Below are positions 12,681 through 19,905 of a stretch of 33,529 bases of DNA, piece by piece. The notes under the pieces were generated by a model, which was not told where the DNA came from, did no database searches, and worked only from the letters and a program-made list of their open reading frames with translations. How positions within the stretch are numbered: position 1 is the stretch's first letter; every line of letters begins with the position of its first letter. Made by a program: the position numbers and the translations under genes. Origin of the DNA: a bacterium (GTDB taxonomy: Bacteria; Gemmatimonadota; Glassbacteria; GWA2-58-10); NCBI GenBank assembly GCA_021372515.1, contig JAJFUG010000027.1, forward strand, positions 1-33,529, written 5' to 3'.

Positions 12681-13874
12681 ATGAGGATGGAGTCAGGACA
12701 GCGTTTCGCCGGCACGCTGACCATGCAGCCACTGGACCTGCGACTGCGCCAGGATGTCAGACAGTCACTGCTCGATACGATTGCCGCGAGCGCGGTGTTT
12801 CCATGCCGGACAACTCCGCTGGACATCTTCAGATACGCGGTGTCTGAGGCAATAGGACTGCATGCGGAGCGGCTATCGCAACTCGTAGAAGACTGCGAAG
12901 ATATCGCCTCACAAAGTCCCGATGCACCGAGGCCGGAAGACTACTATTGGGCCATTCGGTTCGCGGTGTCACGCGCTGTTTCGGCGATCCAGGGTTCACT
13001 CGCTGAGATGCTGGCGCTGGGACCGGTGGCGCAGCTTGTCGCCGAACTCAGGACAGCGCGGGCAATTCCGAAAGCAACACGAATCTGGGTCGGGAATTCT
13101 ATCGTGGCCCCGTCATTCAACGGCAAAACCGTGGCGAGCGCGGCGGATGTACATTTTCTGGTCACCTCGCCCACGCGGAAGCGAGCCGTGCTTGTGGGAG
13201 TGGCCGAGGTTAAATCGTACCGCTGTTCACAGAACAAAGCGACCTGCCAGCTCGACAAGCATCTCGCCAGAGCCGCGCGAGGCTTGGTGACACATCTGCC
13301 AGGGCGCCGGAACGTCCATTACGCGGTGCGGCCGGCGAAGACACCGCTCAAGATATTCATCATCCCCGCACAGTGGCGCTTGTCTCGACATTTCAGGTTT
13401 GAGTCGAACGGAAGCCGCCGCAGTCTTGTCGTGCAGCCTCCTGAACCCGCGGCCGCAGTGAAGGCTCTCGCACATCTACCCGGCGAGTGGAAAATCACGC
13501 TGAGATGGTCCAACGAAGCGCTCGCAGCGGCCGCATTCGAAATCTTCCTCTGGTGCCTGGGACGAATTGGCGAAAAAGTCTACGCTCTGCGTCCCTCGCC
13601 ATGGGCCGGGATGACTCCTGCCGCAGCGGGTCAGAACGCCGCGAAGATGGCACTCTACTACGCGCTCCTGAACATCGAAGAACCCGAGACGCTTGGCCAG
13701 GCGATCAAACTCTACAATATCCTTGGGTTTGGCTTCGCGCTGGGCTCCAGTTTCCGCGGAAGAGATGGTCGGCCGGCCATGCTCTGGCCCCAGGACCTGG
13801 ATGAGATACTTGAGAACGGCAGAACGCGCGAGGGCGGATACCTCAAGGGAATGCCGCCTGACAGCCGAATTTGA
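12681..13874 (+). CDS. Putative PD-(D/E)XK nuclease-fold protein, otherwise uncharacterised
   Basis: I do not recognise the family of this 397-residue protein. The centre holds a PD-(D/E)XK-like core: Asp156 in AADVHFLVTS, then a strand and Glu176-x-Lys178 in VGVAEVKSYRC, the arrangement of many restriction and phage-defence endonucleases. The protein also has a helical N-terminal domain (about 1-130) and a C-terminal region after about residue 250 rich in Ala, Trp and Arg. There is no signal peptide or membrane segment. Translation probably starts at 12681, with AAGGTGG about 6 nt upstream; ATGs at 12687 and 12723 are alternatives. It is the first gene of the island, and its stop is 4 bp from the stop of the convergent ATPase gene. 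A defence or addiction nuclease role is inference. Confidence 0.6.
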   Translation: MRMESGQRFAGTLTMQPLDLRLRQDVRQSLLDTIAASAVFPCRTTPLDIFRYAVSEAIGLHAERLSQLVEDCEDIASQSPDAPRPEDYYWAIRFAVSRAVSAIQGSLAEMLALGPVAQLVAELRTARAIPKATRIWVGNSIVAPSFNGKTVASAADVHFLVTSPTRKRAVLVGVAEVKSYRCSQNKATCQLDKHLARAARGLVTHLPGRRNVHYAVRPAKTPLKIFIIPAQWRLSRHFRFESNGSRRSLVVQPPEPAAAVKALAHLPGEWKITLRWSNEALAAAAFEIFLWCLGRIGEKVYALRPSPWAGMTPAAAGQNAAKMALYYALLNIEEPETLGQAIKLYNILGFGFALGSSFRGRDGRPAMLWPQDLDEILENGRTREGGYLKGMPPDSRI

Positions 13875-13878
13875 GACA

Positions 13879-15114
13879 TTACAGGCAGGCGAACGGCAGG
13901 GCGGTGACACCGGAACCAAGCGGGAGAGTAATATCTCCGGGGTGAACCACGTAGCCCGGCGCTGCTTTTTCGCCGAGGTCCTGTTGAAAAGCCCTGATTG
14001 AGGCAGCCATTGCGGGACGGGGGGTGGCGGAGAGTTTTATTTCGATGGGTACAAGCCTGCCTGAACTTTCCACGATGATGTCCACTTCTGTTCCGGTAGA
14101 AGTCCTCCAGAAATATACCTGTGGCTCGATGCCGCGATGGATGAGAGTCTTGAAGACCTCCATAAGCACGGCGGTTTCCATGATCGATCCGCCCATCGGC
14201 CCGGAAGAGGCATGCTCAGGGTCTTTCAGGCCGCAGAGGTAGCAGAGTGTACCCAGGTCCGTAAAATACACCTTGGGTGTTTTTACCAGCCTTTTCCCGA
14301 CATTTACGTAATAAGGCCACAGAACAATAACCTGATAAGTGGCCTCCAGCACCGAGAGCCAGGCTTTGACCGTGTTGATCGAGAGGCCGAGATCACGCGC
14401 AAGATCGGTCAGGCTTAGAAGCTGGGCGTTGCGGGCCGCCAATGCCCGAAGAAAATGCTGAAATTGCGAAAGGTCGCCTACCTGGCGCAGGGAGCGCACA
14501 TCCCGTTCCAGGTAAGTCTGAACGTACGATGCATGCCAGAGGCTGATGTCCCGCTCGGGATGAGCTGACAGCTCAGGGTAGCCACCCCGCAGAAAACTTT
14601 CCCAGAGAATCTTTGGAGAGGTCTGGCTTGCCGACGCTGAATCCAGACCGGTCTCCCAGGGCAGGGACGCCAGGGGCCTGCTTTCAGCTTCGCTTCTCGA
14701 AAGCGGAAGAAGGCGGAGTATAGCGGCCCGTCCGGCAAGTGACTCGGTTACATGCTGCATCAGAAGGAGGTTCTGCGATCCGGTCAGGAAGAAACGCCCG
14801 GTGGATTCCCGGTCGGAATCAATCTTTTCCTTGATGTAGGGAAGAAGGTCCGGTGCGTACTGCACCTCGTCAAAGATCACCGGAGGCGGAAACATTTCAA
14901 GGAAACCGCGTGGATCTGCTGTCGCGGCAGCCCGGATATCCGGGGGTTCGAGCGAGACGTACCGGCAGCTCTCACCGAACAGTCGACGCAAGGTGGTGGT
15001 CTTTCCAGCCTGACGGGGACCGGTAAGCACAACCGCCGGAAACTCGGCGGCGGCCTTTGTCAGTATCGGTTCAATTGACCGGCTGATATAGCTTTGGGAT
15101 ATTGGCCTGTTCAT
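13879..15114 (-). CDS. ATP-binding protein with AAA_14 and DUF4143 domains
   Basis: The protein has 411 residues when started at MNRPISQSYISR. Walker A is GPRQAGKT (32-39) and Walker B is VIFDEVQ with Asp82-Glu83, followed by the FFLTGSQNLLL sensor strand typical of the family. The C-terminal half is DUF4143, with a nuclease-like VDIIVESSGRLVPIEIKLS motif. Such proteins are common on islands, and their biological role is not established. The reading frame stays open to 15216, but the extra 34 codons run through the 54-bp direct repeat, and the ATG at 15112-15114 matches the family N-terminus. A perfect palindrome lies 4 bp before this start. Confidence 0.88.
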   Translation of the reverse strand: MNRPISQSYISRSIEPILTKAAAEFPAVVLTGPRQAGKTTTLRRLFGESCRYVSLEPPDIRAAATADPRGFLEMFPPPVIFDEVQYAPDLLPYIKEKIDSDRESTGRFFLTGSQNLLLMQHVTESLAGRAAILRLLPLSRSEAESRPLASLPWETGLDSASASQTSPKILWESFLRGGYPELSAHPERDISLWHASYVQTYLERDVRSLRQVGDLSQFQHFLRALAARNAQLLSLTDLARDLGLSINTVKAWLSVLEATYQVIVLWPYYVNVGKRLVKTPKVYFTDLGTLCYLCGLKDPEHASSGPMGGSIMETAVLMEVFKTLIHRGIEPQVYFWRTSTGTEVDIIVESSGRLVPIEIKLSATPRPAMAASIRAFQQDLGEKAAPGYVVHPGDITLPLGSGVTALPFACL

Positions 15115-15118
15115 GACG

Positions 15119-15130
15119 TGCAATATTGCA
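15119..15130. promoter_or_regulatory. Palindrome immediately upstream of the DUF4143 ATPase start
   Basis: TGCAATATTGCA is a perfect 12-bp palindrome ending 4 bp before the minus-strand ATG. A further TTGCAA half-site lies about 15 bp farther upstream. Its position would suit an operator or a translation-level site; no binding protein is known. Confidence 0.35.
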
Positions 15131-15154
15131 TTTAAAATGAATAATTGCAAGAGA

Positions 15155-15208
15155 AAATCACACCGCTTCCAGCAGGTATTTCTTAAACTTGTTTGCCGTC
15201 CTCCACCA
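15155..15208. repeat. 54-bp direct repeat, left copy
   Basis: It matches 19328-19381 at 51 of 54 positions (differences at 15163-15164 and 15205), 4,173 bp apart. On the minus strand it encodes the last 16 codons and stop of a frame ending W-W-RTANKFKKYLLEAV. A degenerate partial third copy (15249-15277 against 15165-15193, 23 of 29 identical) lies exactly 84 bp, or 28 codons, to the right. Confidence 0.9.
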
Positions 15209-15325
15209 AATAACACTATAAAGCTGGCCTGATTTCAACAATGACGCGGCTTTGAACAGGTTGTTCCTAAACTTGTTCCATTCTTCATAATGTCGGCACT
15301 TGACAGTAGATGCCGACGATATGTA
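15158..15325 (-). pseudogene. Probable 3' remnant of an unknown minus-strand gene overlapping the abiE control region
   Basis: The minus strand has an open frame of 55 codons ending in TGA at 15158-15160. Its product contains two copies of a short motif 28 residues apart, NKFRNNLFKAA and NKFKKYLLEAV, both rich in aromatic and basic residues. No ATG or GTG start is present; the first possible start is a TTG well inside the frame. The upstream end is closed by a stop at 15326-15328. The last 17 codons (with stop) are the left 54-bp repeat. I read it as the tail of a repeat-containing gene whose 5' part is gone, but it may instead be a non-coding repeat array that happens to be open. It overlaps the abiEi operator and promoter in antisense. 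Confidence 0.4.
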
Positions 15326-15335
15326 TCATATACTT
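15292..15335 (+). promoter_or_regulatory. abiE operon promoter with inverted-repeat operator
   Basis: A consensus -35 TTGACA (15300-15305) and a near-consensus -10 TATCAT (15324-15329) are 18 bp apart. A perfect inverted repeat GTCGGCA (15292-15298) / TGCCGAC (15311-15317) straddles the -35 box. AbiEi antitoxins are known to repress their own operon by binding inverted repeats in the promoter, so this is the expected operator. Transcription would begin near 15336, at the A of the best ATG, implying a leaderless message. Confidence 0.65.
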
Positions 15336-15938
15336 ATGAAAATAACTCCTCTAAAACTGGTGACATGGCTTGCACGGAAAAATGGACTTCTTCGGCCTCG
15401 TGACTTAGCCGAAATAGGTCTGTCGCGCCAATACCTAAGTATTGCGTACAAAAGGGGACTTCTGGAAAAAGTTGGCCGGGGGATGTATTCTCTGCCAAAT
15501 GCAGTGCAGCATGAATATCGCAGCTTCGCTGAAGTTTGCAAATATGCGCCGTCAGCGGTGGTTTGCCTTCTATCGGCGCTTCAATATCATGACCTCACTA
15601 CGCAAACTCCCTTCCAGGTGTGGCTGGCGATTGGACACAAAGCGCGTAAACCCAATATCGGCACGGTGCAAATTCGTGTGGTGCGTTACTCTGCTTCCTC
15701 ACTCGCTCAAGGAATTGAAATCCATAATATAGACGGGGTGGACATCCGGGTTTTCAGTCCTGCCAAGACCGTGGCTGATTGTTTCAAATACCGAAGCAAA
15801 ATCGGCCTCGATGTGGCAATAGAAGCTCTTCGTGACTGCCTGCGCCAGAAGAAAGCGACAGTCGATGAGCTGGTGTCGTTCGGGCGGGTGTGCCGGGTGG
15901 AACGGGTAATGAGACCATACGTGGAGGCGATGCTTTGA
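15336..15938 (+). CDS. abiEi: Type IV toxin-antitoxin system AbiEi-family antitoxin
   Basis: The protein has 200 residues. The N-terminal winged helix (about 1-55: LARKNGLLRPRDLAEIGLSR, then a basic wing GLLEKVGRGMYSLP) serves DNA binding and autorepression. The C-terminal AbiEi domain (about 60-200) neutralises the toxin and includes ALQYHDLTTQTPFQVWLAI and the conserved VFSPAKTVADCFKYRSKIG at 139-157. The start is set at the ATG at 15336 because the -10 box ends 6 bp before it; an in-frame ATG at 15321 would lie upstream of the predicted transcription start. The gene ends in a TTGA overlap with abiEii. It heads the three-gene operon, so it presumably controls the helicase as well. Confidence 0.88.
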   Translation: MKITPLKLVTWLARKNGLLRPRDLAEIGLSRQYLSIAYKRGLLEKVGRGMYSLPNAVQHEYRSFAEVCKYAPSAVVCLLSALQYHDLTTQTPFQVWLAIGHKARKPNIGTVQIRVVRYSASSLAQGIEIHNIDGVDIRVFSPAKTVADCFKYRSKIGLDVAIEALRDCLRQKKATVDELVSFGRVCRVERVMRPYVEAML

Positions 15939-16849
15939 GTGAGTCGGTAGCACAGTCAGTACTCGACAGGCTGCTGAATCTTTCAAGAAAGAACCGTGAG
16001 GATTACAATCTCGTTCTGACACGTTATGGTATAGAGCGCCTGCTTTATCGCCTGTCACAGACCAAGCATGCCGACCGGTTTGTCTTGAAAGGCGCAATGC
16101 TTTTCATGCTCTGGATGAACCAGGATTATCGGCCTACCAGAGACATAGACCTGCTTGGTTTTGGTGAAATTGATCAACGGATGTTGTCTGATATTTTTCG
16201 AGAGATTTGCCAGGTCAGTACAGTTGATGATGGGGTTGTATTTCAAGCTGATTCGATAAAAGTGGAAGAAATACGAGAGGGAGAAATCTACCAGGGGCAA
16301 CGCGTAAAGATTCGCGGAAACATTGGTAATACCAGGCTTGCCATGCAGGTAGATGTGGGGTTTGGAGACGTGATAGTTCCGGAACCGACAGAGCAGATTT
16401 TTCCGATCCTTCTGGATTATCCCGCACCGCGAATCCGTATTTACTCAAGGGAATCAGTCATTGCCGAAAAACTGGACGCCATTATTGTACTGGGATTGAG
16501 AAACAGCCGGATGAAAGACTATTATGACCTGTGGACGCTTGTCTGCAATTTTGAATTCGGCTCCAAGACATTGATCGAAGCAATCAGAGCGACTCTTGTC
16601 AAGCGGGGGCGAAAACTGCCTGAAAGTCTCCCCGCAGGATTGGGGGAACAGTTCGCGGCAGATTCATCAAAAAGGACCCAATGGAAGGCATTTATAGAGC
16701 GTGCAATCCCTGGGCGGCCAGTATTGGAGCTGGCTGATGTATTTCATAGATTGCGGGAATTTTTGGAAATACCACTCTGTGCGTTAACTGGTGACAGTTT
16801 TGCTGATTGGCATTGGCCTCCGGCAGGTCCATGGAAGAAAACGGACTGA
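15935..16849 (+). CDS. abiEii: Nucleotidyltransferase toxin, AbiEii/AbiGii family
   Basis: The protein has 304 residues when started at the TTG at 15935, which overlaps the abiEi stop by 4 bp and has GGAGG at 15923-15927. A GTG at 15890 is in frame but lies deep inside abiEi and has no ribosome binding site. The nucleotidyltransferase core shows FVLKGAMLFMLW, then PTRDIDLLG with Asp70 and Asp72 as metal ligands, and later the family motif SVIAEKLDAIIVLGLRNSRMKDYYDLW. AbiEii toxins add nucleotides to target RNAs or other acceptors and block growth, giving abortive phage infection when the antitoxin is lost. The catalytic residues look intact. The helicase gene begins 4 bp after its stop. Confidence 0.88.
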   Translation: MSESVAQSVLDRLLNLSRKNREDYNLVLTRYGIERLLYRLSQTKHADRFVLKGAMLFMLWMNQDYRPTRDIDLLGFGEIDQRMLSDIFREICQVSTVDDGVVFQADSIKVEEIREGEIYQGQRVKIRGNIGNTRLAMQVDVGFGDVIVPEPTEQIFPILLDYPAPRIRIYSRESVIAEKLDAIIVLGLRNSRMKDYYDLWTLVCNFEFGSKTLIEAIRATLVKRGRKLPESLPAGLGEQFAADSSKRTQWKAFIERAIPGRPVLELADVFHRLREFLEIPLCALTGDSFADWHWPPAGPWKKTD

Positions 16850-16853
16850 TAGC

Positions 16854-19298
16854 ATGAGACTGGACAATGGTAGGATTCGAGAGCTTCGAACTGAACTCGC
16901 CAAAGTTGAGGCCAGGAGAGAATGGATTTTAGACGAGATCGCCAAGATTGAATCAACGGGACATATAAGCCCGCCCACTGTTGTTCAAACTGCTCCAATA
17001 CAACCTTCTTGTAATGTCAACAACCATTCGCCAGCACACGAAAAAATCTCCCTTTTCCGGTCCCTGTTTCGCGGCAGGCAGGATGTCTTCCCACGCCGCT
17101 TTGAAAGCATGAAAACCGGCAAGAGTGGGTATCAACCAGTATGCGGAAACGAGTGGCAACCTGGGATTTGCCTCAAACCTCGGATCAAATGCTCCGATTG
17201 CGAACACCGCCAGTATCTTCCAGTGACCGATCAGGTTATTGAATGCCATTTGAGAGGATGCAAGCCGGATGAAAAGCCCCAAAAAGATTTCGTTATCGGA
17301 GGATATCCGATGCTCCCTGATGAGACGAGTTGGTTTTTAGCGGTTGATTTTGACAAAACCTCTTGGCAGGAAGATGTTTTAGCTTTTCGCCACACCTGTG
17401 CGGAGCTTGATATACCGGTTGCAATTGAGCGTTCTCGTTCCGGCAATGGCGCGCATGCATGGTTCTTTTTCGAGGAACCGGTTCCATGTGTTCATGCTCG
17501 CCAAATGGGAGCATTTCTTCTGACAGAGACTATGGAGAGAAGCCCGGATATCGGGCTTGATTCTTACGACAGATTTTTTCCCAACCAGGATACGCTTCCT
17601 AAGGGAGGTTTGGGCAACTTAATTGCTCTTCCTTTACAAAAAAAATCTCGCGATGCCGGTAACACCGTGTTCCTCGACGAAAACAACAATCCTTATGAAG
17701 ACCAATGGGCGTTCCTGTCATCCATCGGGAGGATGAGTTTCAATCAAGTCGAAAAGCTGTCTCAAATCGCAACCGAAAAAGAACGCGTAACCGGATTGCG
17801 TATGCCGGTGACTGATGAAGAAGATGATGATAAGCCTTGGGTAAACCTGCCTTCTCGCTCAAAAGAGATGAAAGTCACCGGTCCATTGCCCCAAAAGATT
17901 GAAATAGTAAAGGCTAACCAGATTTATCTTGAAAAGGCAATGCTTTCTCCATCCTTGCGAAATGCATTGATCCGCACCGCCGCATTCCAGAATCCTGAAT
18001 TTTACCAGAAACAAAAATCGCGGATGCCTGTATGGAACATTCCTCGTATCATATCCTGCGCAGAAAACTTTCCTCATCATATCGCTTTACCACGAGGATG
18101 CCTTCCCGACCTGGTCGAATTGTTCAAAGACCTGGCAATCGAGCTGGATATCCGTGATGAACGGGTATCTGGTGAGCCGCTTGAAGTGGAATTCACCGGG
18201 CATCTTCTCCCTGAACAGCAGAAAGCAGCTCAAGCCCTACTTGCGCAGGATACTGGTGTTCTCGCTGCAGCCACCGCTTTTGGGAAAACTGTCGTAGCAA
18301 TATATCTTATTGCCAAGCGTGCGGTCAATACCTTGATTCTGGTACATCGTCGACAGCTTCTCCAGCAGTGGCAAACGAGGTTGACAGAATATCTCGACTT
18401 AGACAAAAAAGATATCGGTATCATTGGCGGTGGTAAGAGAAAACAGACCGGAAAGGTTGATATAGCAATCATTCAAAGCCTGAATCGCAAGGGGGAAGTG
18501 GATAATCTCGTTGCGGAATACGGACATCTTGTGATTGACGAATGCCATCACATTTCAGCTCCGAGTTTTGAGGCAATCTCCCGCGAATTCAAGGGGAGGT
18601 ATGTCACTGGACTTTCGGCCACAGTCACCCGTAAAGACGGCCACCATCCGATAATTTTTATGAACTGCGGATCGGTGCGCTTCAAGGTCAGCTCAAAGGA
18701 TCTAGCGAAAGAACGACCATTCAGATATTCTCTGATTGTACGAAATACATACTCGCGGCTACCGGTTGAATGTGCAAATGAAACGGCACTTACCATAGCC
18801 GAGATTTACTCTTTTCTGATGCACGATGAGCAGCGTAATAAAATGATTATCAACGATGTGCTAACAAACCTTGAAGAGGGCCGATTCCCGGTTCTGTTGA
18901 CCGAGCGGCGGGAGCATGTGGAGTACTTCCGAAAGGAACTTAACGATAAAGTTAAGCACCTGATAACCTTCAAAGGCGGAATGGGAAGGAAACAGCTCAA
19001 GGCTGCATTGGAAAAACTGAATACTCTTCCTGACAATGTTCCGCGTTTAATTCTGGCAACCGGCCGATTCTTGGGTGAGGGATTCGATGACGCCAGGTTG
19101 GACACTCTTTTCCTTGCTCTGCCAGTATCTTGGAAAGGAATACTGGTTCAGTATTCAGGTCGGTTGCACCGATTCCATGAAAGCAAGAAGAAAGCAATCA
19201 TTTACGACTATGCTGATCTGGAAATTCCAATGCTTGCCAGAATGTTCGAGAAACGAGTGAAGGGCTATAAGAGCATAGGATATGAAATTGATTTTTGA
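16854..19298 (+). CDS. TOTE conflict-system primase (AEP)-SF2 helicase fusion protein
   Basis: The protein has 814 residues, started at the ATG 4 bp after abiEii. A short coiled coil (about 6-33) is followed by an archaeo-eukaryotic primase domain of the TOTE conflict-system type (about 65-290). It contains a Cys cluster CLKPRIKCSDC at 106-116, catalytic AVDFD with Asp165 and Asp167, the SGNGAHAW motif with His201, and SYDRFFPNQDTLPKGGLGNL at 237-256. The C-terminal half (about 440-814) is a superfamily-2 helicase: Walker A ATAFGKT (473-479), DECH box (562-565), the SAT motif GLSATVTRKDG and the late motif QYSGRLHRFHESKKKAIIYDY. All catalytic residues appear present. It is cytoplasmic and probably acts on invading nucleic acid. 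I found no separate nuclease partner in the operon. The upstream AbiE pair is the unusual neighbour. Confidence 0.85.
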   Translation: MRLDNGRIRELRTELAKVEARREWILDEIAKIESTGHISPPTVVQTAPIQPSCNVNNHSPAHEKISLFRSLFRGRQDVFPRRFESMKTGKSGYQPVCGNEWQPGICLKPRIKCSDCEHRQYLPVTDQVIECHLRGCKPDEKPQKDFVIGGYPMLPDETSWFLAVDFDKTSWQEDVLAFRHTCAELDIPVAIERSRSGNGAHAWFFFEEPVPCVHARQMGAFLLTETMERSPDIGLDSYDRFFPNQDTLPKGGLGNLIALPLQKKSRDAGNTVFLDENNNPYEDQWAFLSSIGRMSFNQVEKLSQIATEKERVTGLRMPVTDEEDDDKPWVNLPSRSKEMKVTGPLPQKIEIVKANQIYLEKAMLSPSLRNALIRTAAFQNPEFYQKQKSRMPVWNIPRIISCAENFPHHIALPRGCLPDLVELFKDLAIELDIRDERVSGEPLEVEFTGHLLPEQQKAAQALLAQDTGVLAAATAFGKTVVAIYLIAKRAVNTLILVHRRQLLQQWQTRLTEYLDLDKKDIGIIGGGKRKQTGKVDIAIIQSLNRKGEVDNLVAEYGHLVIDECHHISAPSFEAISREFKGRYVTGLSATVTRKDGHHPIIFMNCGSVRFKVSSKDLAKERPFRYSLIVRNTYSRLPVECANETALTIAEIYSFLMHDEQRNKMIINDVLTNLEEGRFPVLLTERREHVEYFRKELNDKVKHLITFKGGMGRKQLKAALEKLNTLPDNVPRLILATGRFLGEGFDDARLDTLFLALPVSWKGILVQYSGRLHRFHESKKKAIIYDYADLEIPMLARMFEKRVKGYKSIGYEIDF

Positions 19299-19327
19299 TC
19301 TGATAGTATTTGAACCACCAGTTTTGG

Positions 19328-19381
19328 AAATCACAATGCTTCCAGCAGGTATTTCTTAAACTTGTTTGCCGTCCTCCGCCA
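19328..19381. repeat. 54-bp direct repeat, right copy
   Basis: It is the partner of 15155-15208 (51/54). On the minus strand it encodes only WRRTANKFKKYLLEAL and a stop (19331-19381), directly preceded in frame by TAA, so here no longer coding frame survives. It lies 29 bp after the helicase stop and 6 bp before a strong terminator. Confidence 0.9.
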
Positions 19382-19387
19382 TTAGTT

Positions 19388-19422
19388 AAAAGCACCCAAT
19401 TCCATCGAATTGGGTGCTTTTT
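19388..19422. terminator. Strong terminator at the right end of the cassette
   Basis: A perfect 15-bp stem (19388-19402 with 19407-19421) with loop CATC ends in a T-run on the plus strand, and the minus strand also ends in TTTT. It can stop both the helicase transcript and the convergent phosphorelay operon. Confidence 0.92.
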
Positions 19423-19515
19423 GTTTTGGTGAGGTGCAATAATAATTCACATCATAGCCGCAAGAAGAAAGGCCTATCCAAAAGAAGCTGAGAATTATAC
19501 GAGTTCCATCCAGAC

Positions 19516-19893
19516 TTAGCTGATATCAAAAATGGCCCTAAGCCTGGCATGCAAGAGCACCGGATCGAACGGTTTGAATACGTGGTCGGCGGCTCCCATC
19601 TTGATACACCGTCTAATGCTTTCCATGTCTTCGTTACCGGAGACAATCACTACTGGGATGTTTCGTATAAGGCTGTCGCTCTTTATCTGCTCCAGCACCT
19701 CAAATCCATCCATATCCGGCATGAACAGGTCAAGGAGCACCAGATCGATGGCTTGTCCCCGTAATAACTCCAAGGCTTTTTTGCCGCTGTCCGCTTCCCA
19801 TACGGTATAACCGGACTCTTTCAGATTTGTGCTCAAAATCGTTCGCGGCAGTCTTTGATCGTCCACGACCAGGATCGATTTGGGATCGTTCAT
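19516..19893 (-). CDS. Single-domain response regulator
   Basis: This 125-residue protein consists only of a receiver domain. The acidic pair is in ILVVDDQ, the phospho-acceptor Asp is in LVLLDLFMP, the Thr/Ser switch is in VVIVSGNED and the conserved Lys is in FKPFDP. There is no output domain, so it acts by protein contact or as a phosphate carrier. It is the last gene of the four-gene minus-strand operon, 12 bp after the hybrid kinase, and is the most obvious final acceptor of that relay. Confidence 0.92.
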   Translation of the reverse strand: MNDPKSILVVDDQRLPRTILSTNLKESGYTVWEADSGKKALELLRGQAIDLVLLDLFMPDMDGFEVLEQIKSDSLIRNIPVVIVSGNEDMESIRRCIKMGAADHVFKPFDPVLLHARLRAIFDIS

Positions 19894-19905
19894 CTCCAGT
19901 TCCCT

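Larger units (their letters stand above)
15155..19381. mobile_element. 4.2-kb defence cassette between 54-bp direct repeats (abiEi-abiEii-primase/helicase)
   Basis: The segment is delimited by near-identical 54-bp repeats and contains one complete three-gene operon with its own operator and promoter at the left. A strong terminator lies just outside the right repeat. Base composition is visibly more AT-rich than both the chromosome and the phosphorelay genes next to it, which suggests an independent origin. No recombinase is encoded. Precise excision by recombination between the repeats would remove exactly the operon with one repeat copy (4,173 bp). Confidence 0.6.

Noticed and set aside
15155-15208. 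54-bp repeats as integron attC sites
   Set aside because: The RYYYAAC/GTTRRRY cores and the folded-site symmetry are missing, and no integron integrase is present.
15115-15216. N-terminal extension of the DUF4143 ATPase through the 54-bp repeat
   Set aside because: The added residues derive from the repeat and the ATG at 15114 fits the family start; the same peptide string appears opposite the right repeat with no gene attached.
15890-15934. GTG start for AbiEii inside abiEi
   Set aside because: It has no ribosome binding site and the first residues do not resemble the family; the TTG at 15935 has GGAGG at the right distance and the usual 4-bp overlap.
19328-19426. Right 54-bp repeat plus terminator read as a tRNA or tmRNA 3' end (CCTCCGCCA before a hairpin)
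   Set aside because: There is no T-loop TTCRA and no matching T-stem; the CCA belongs to an antisense Trp codon in both copies.
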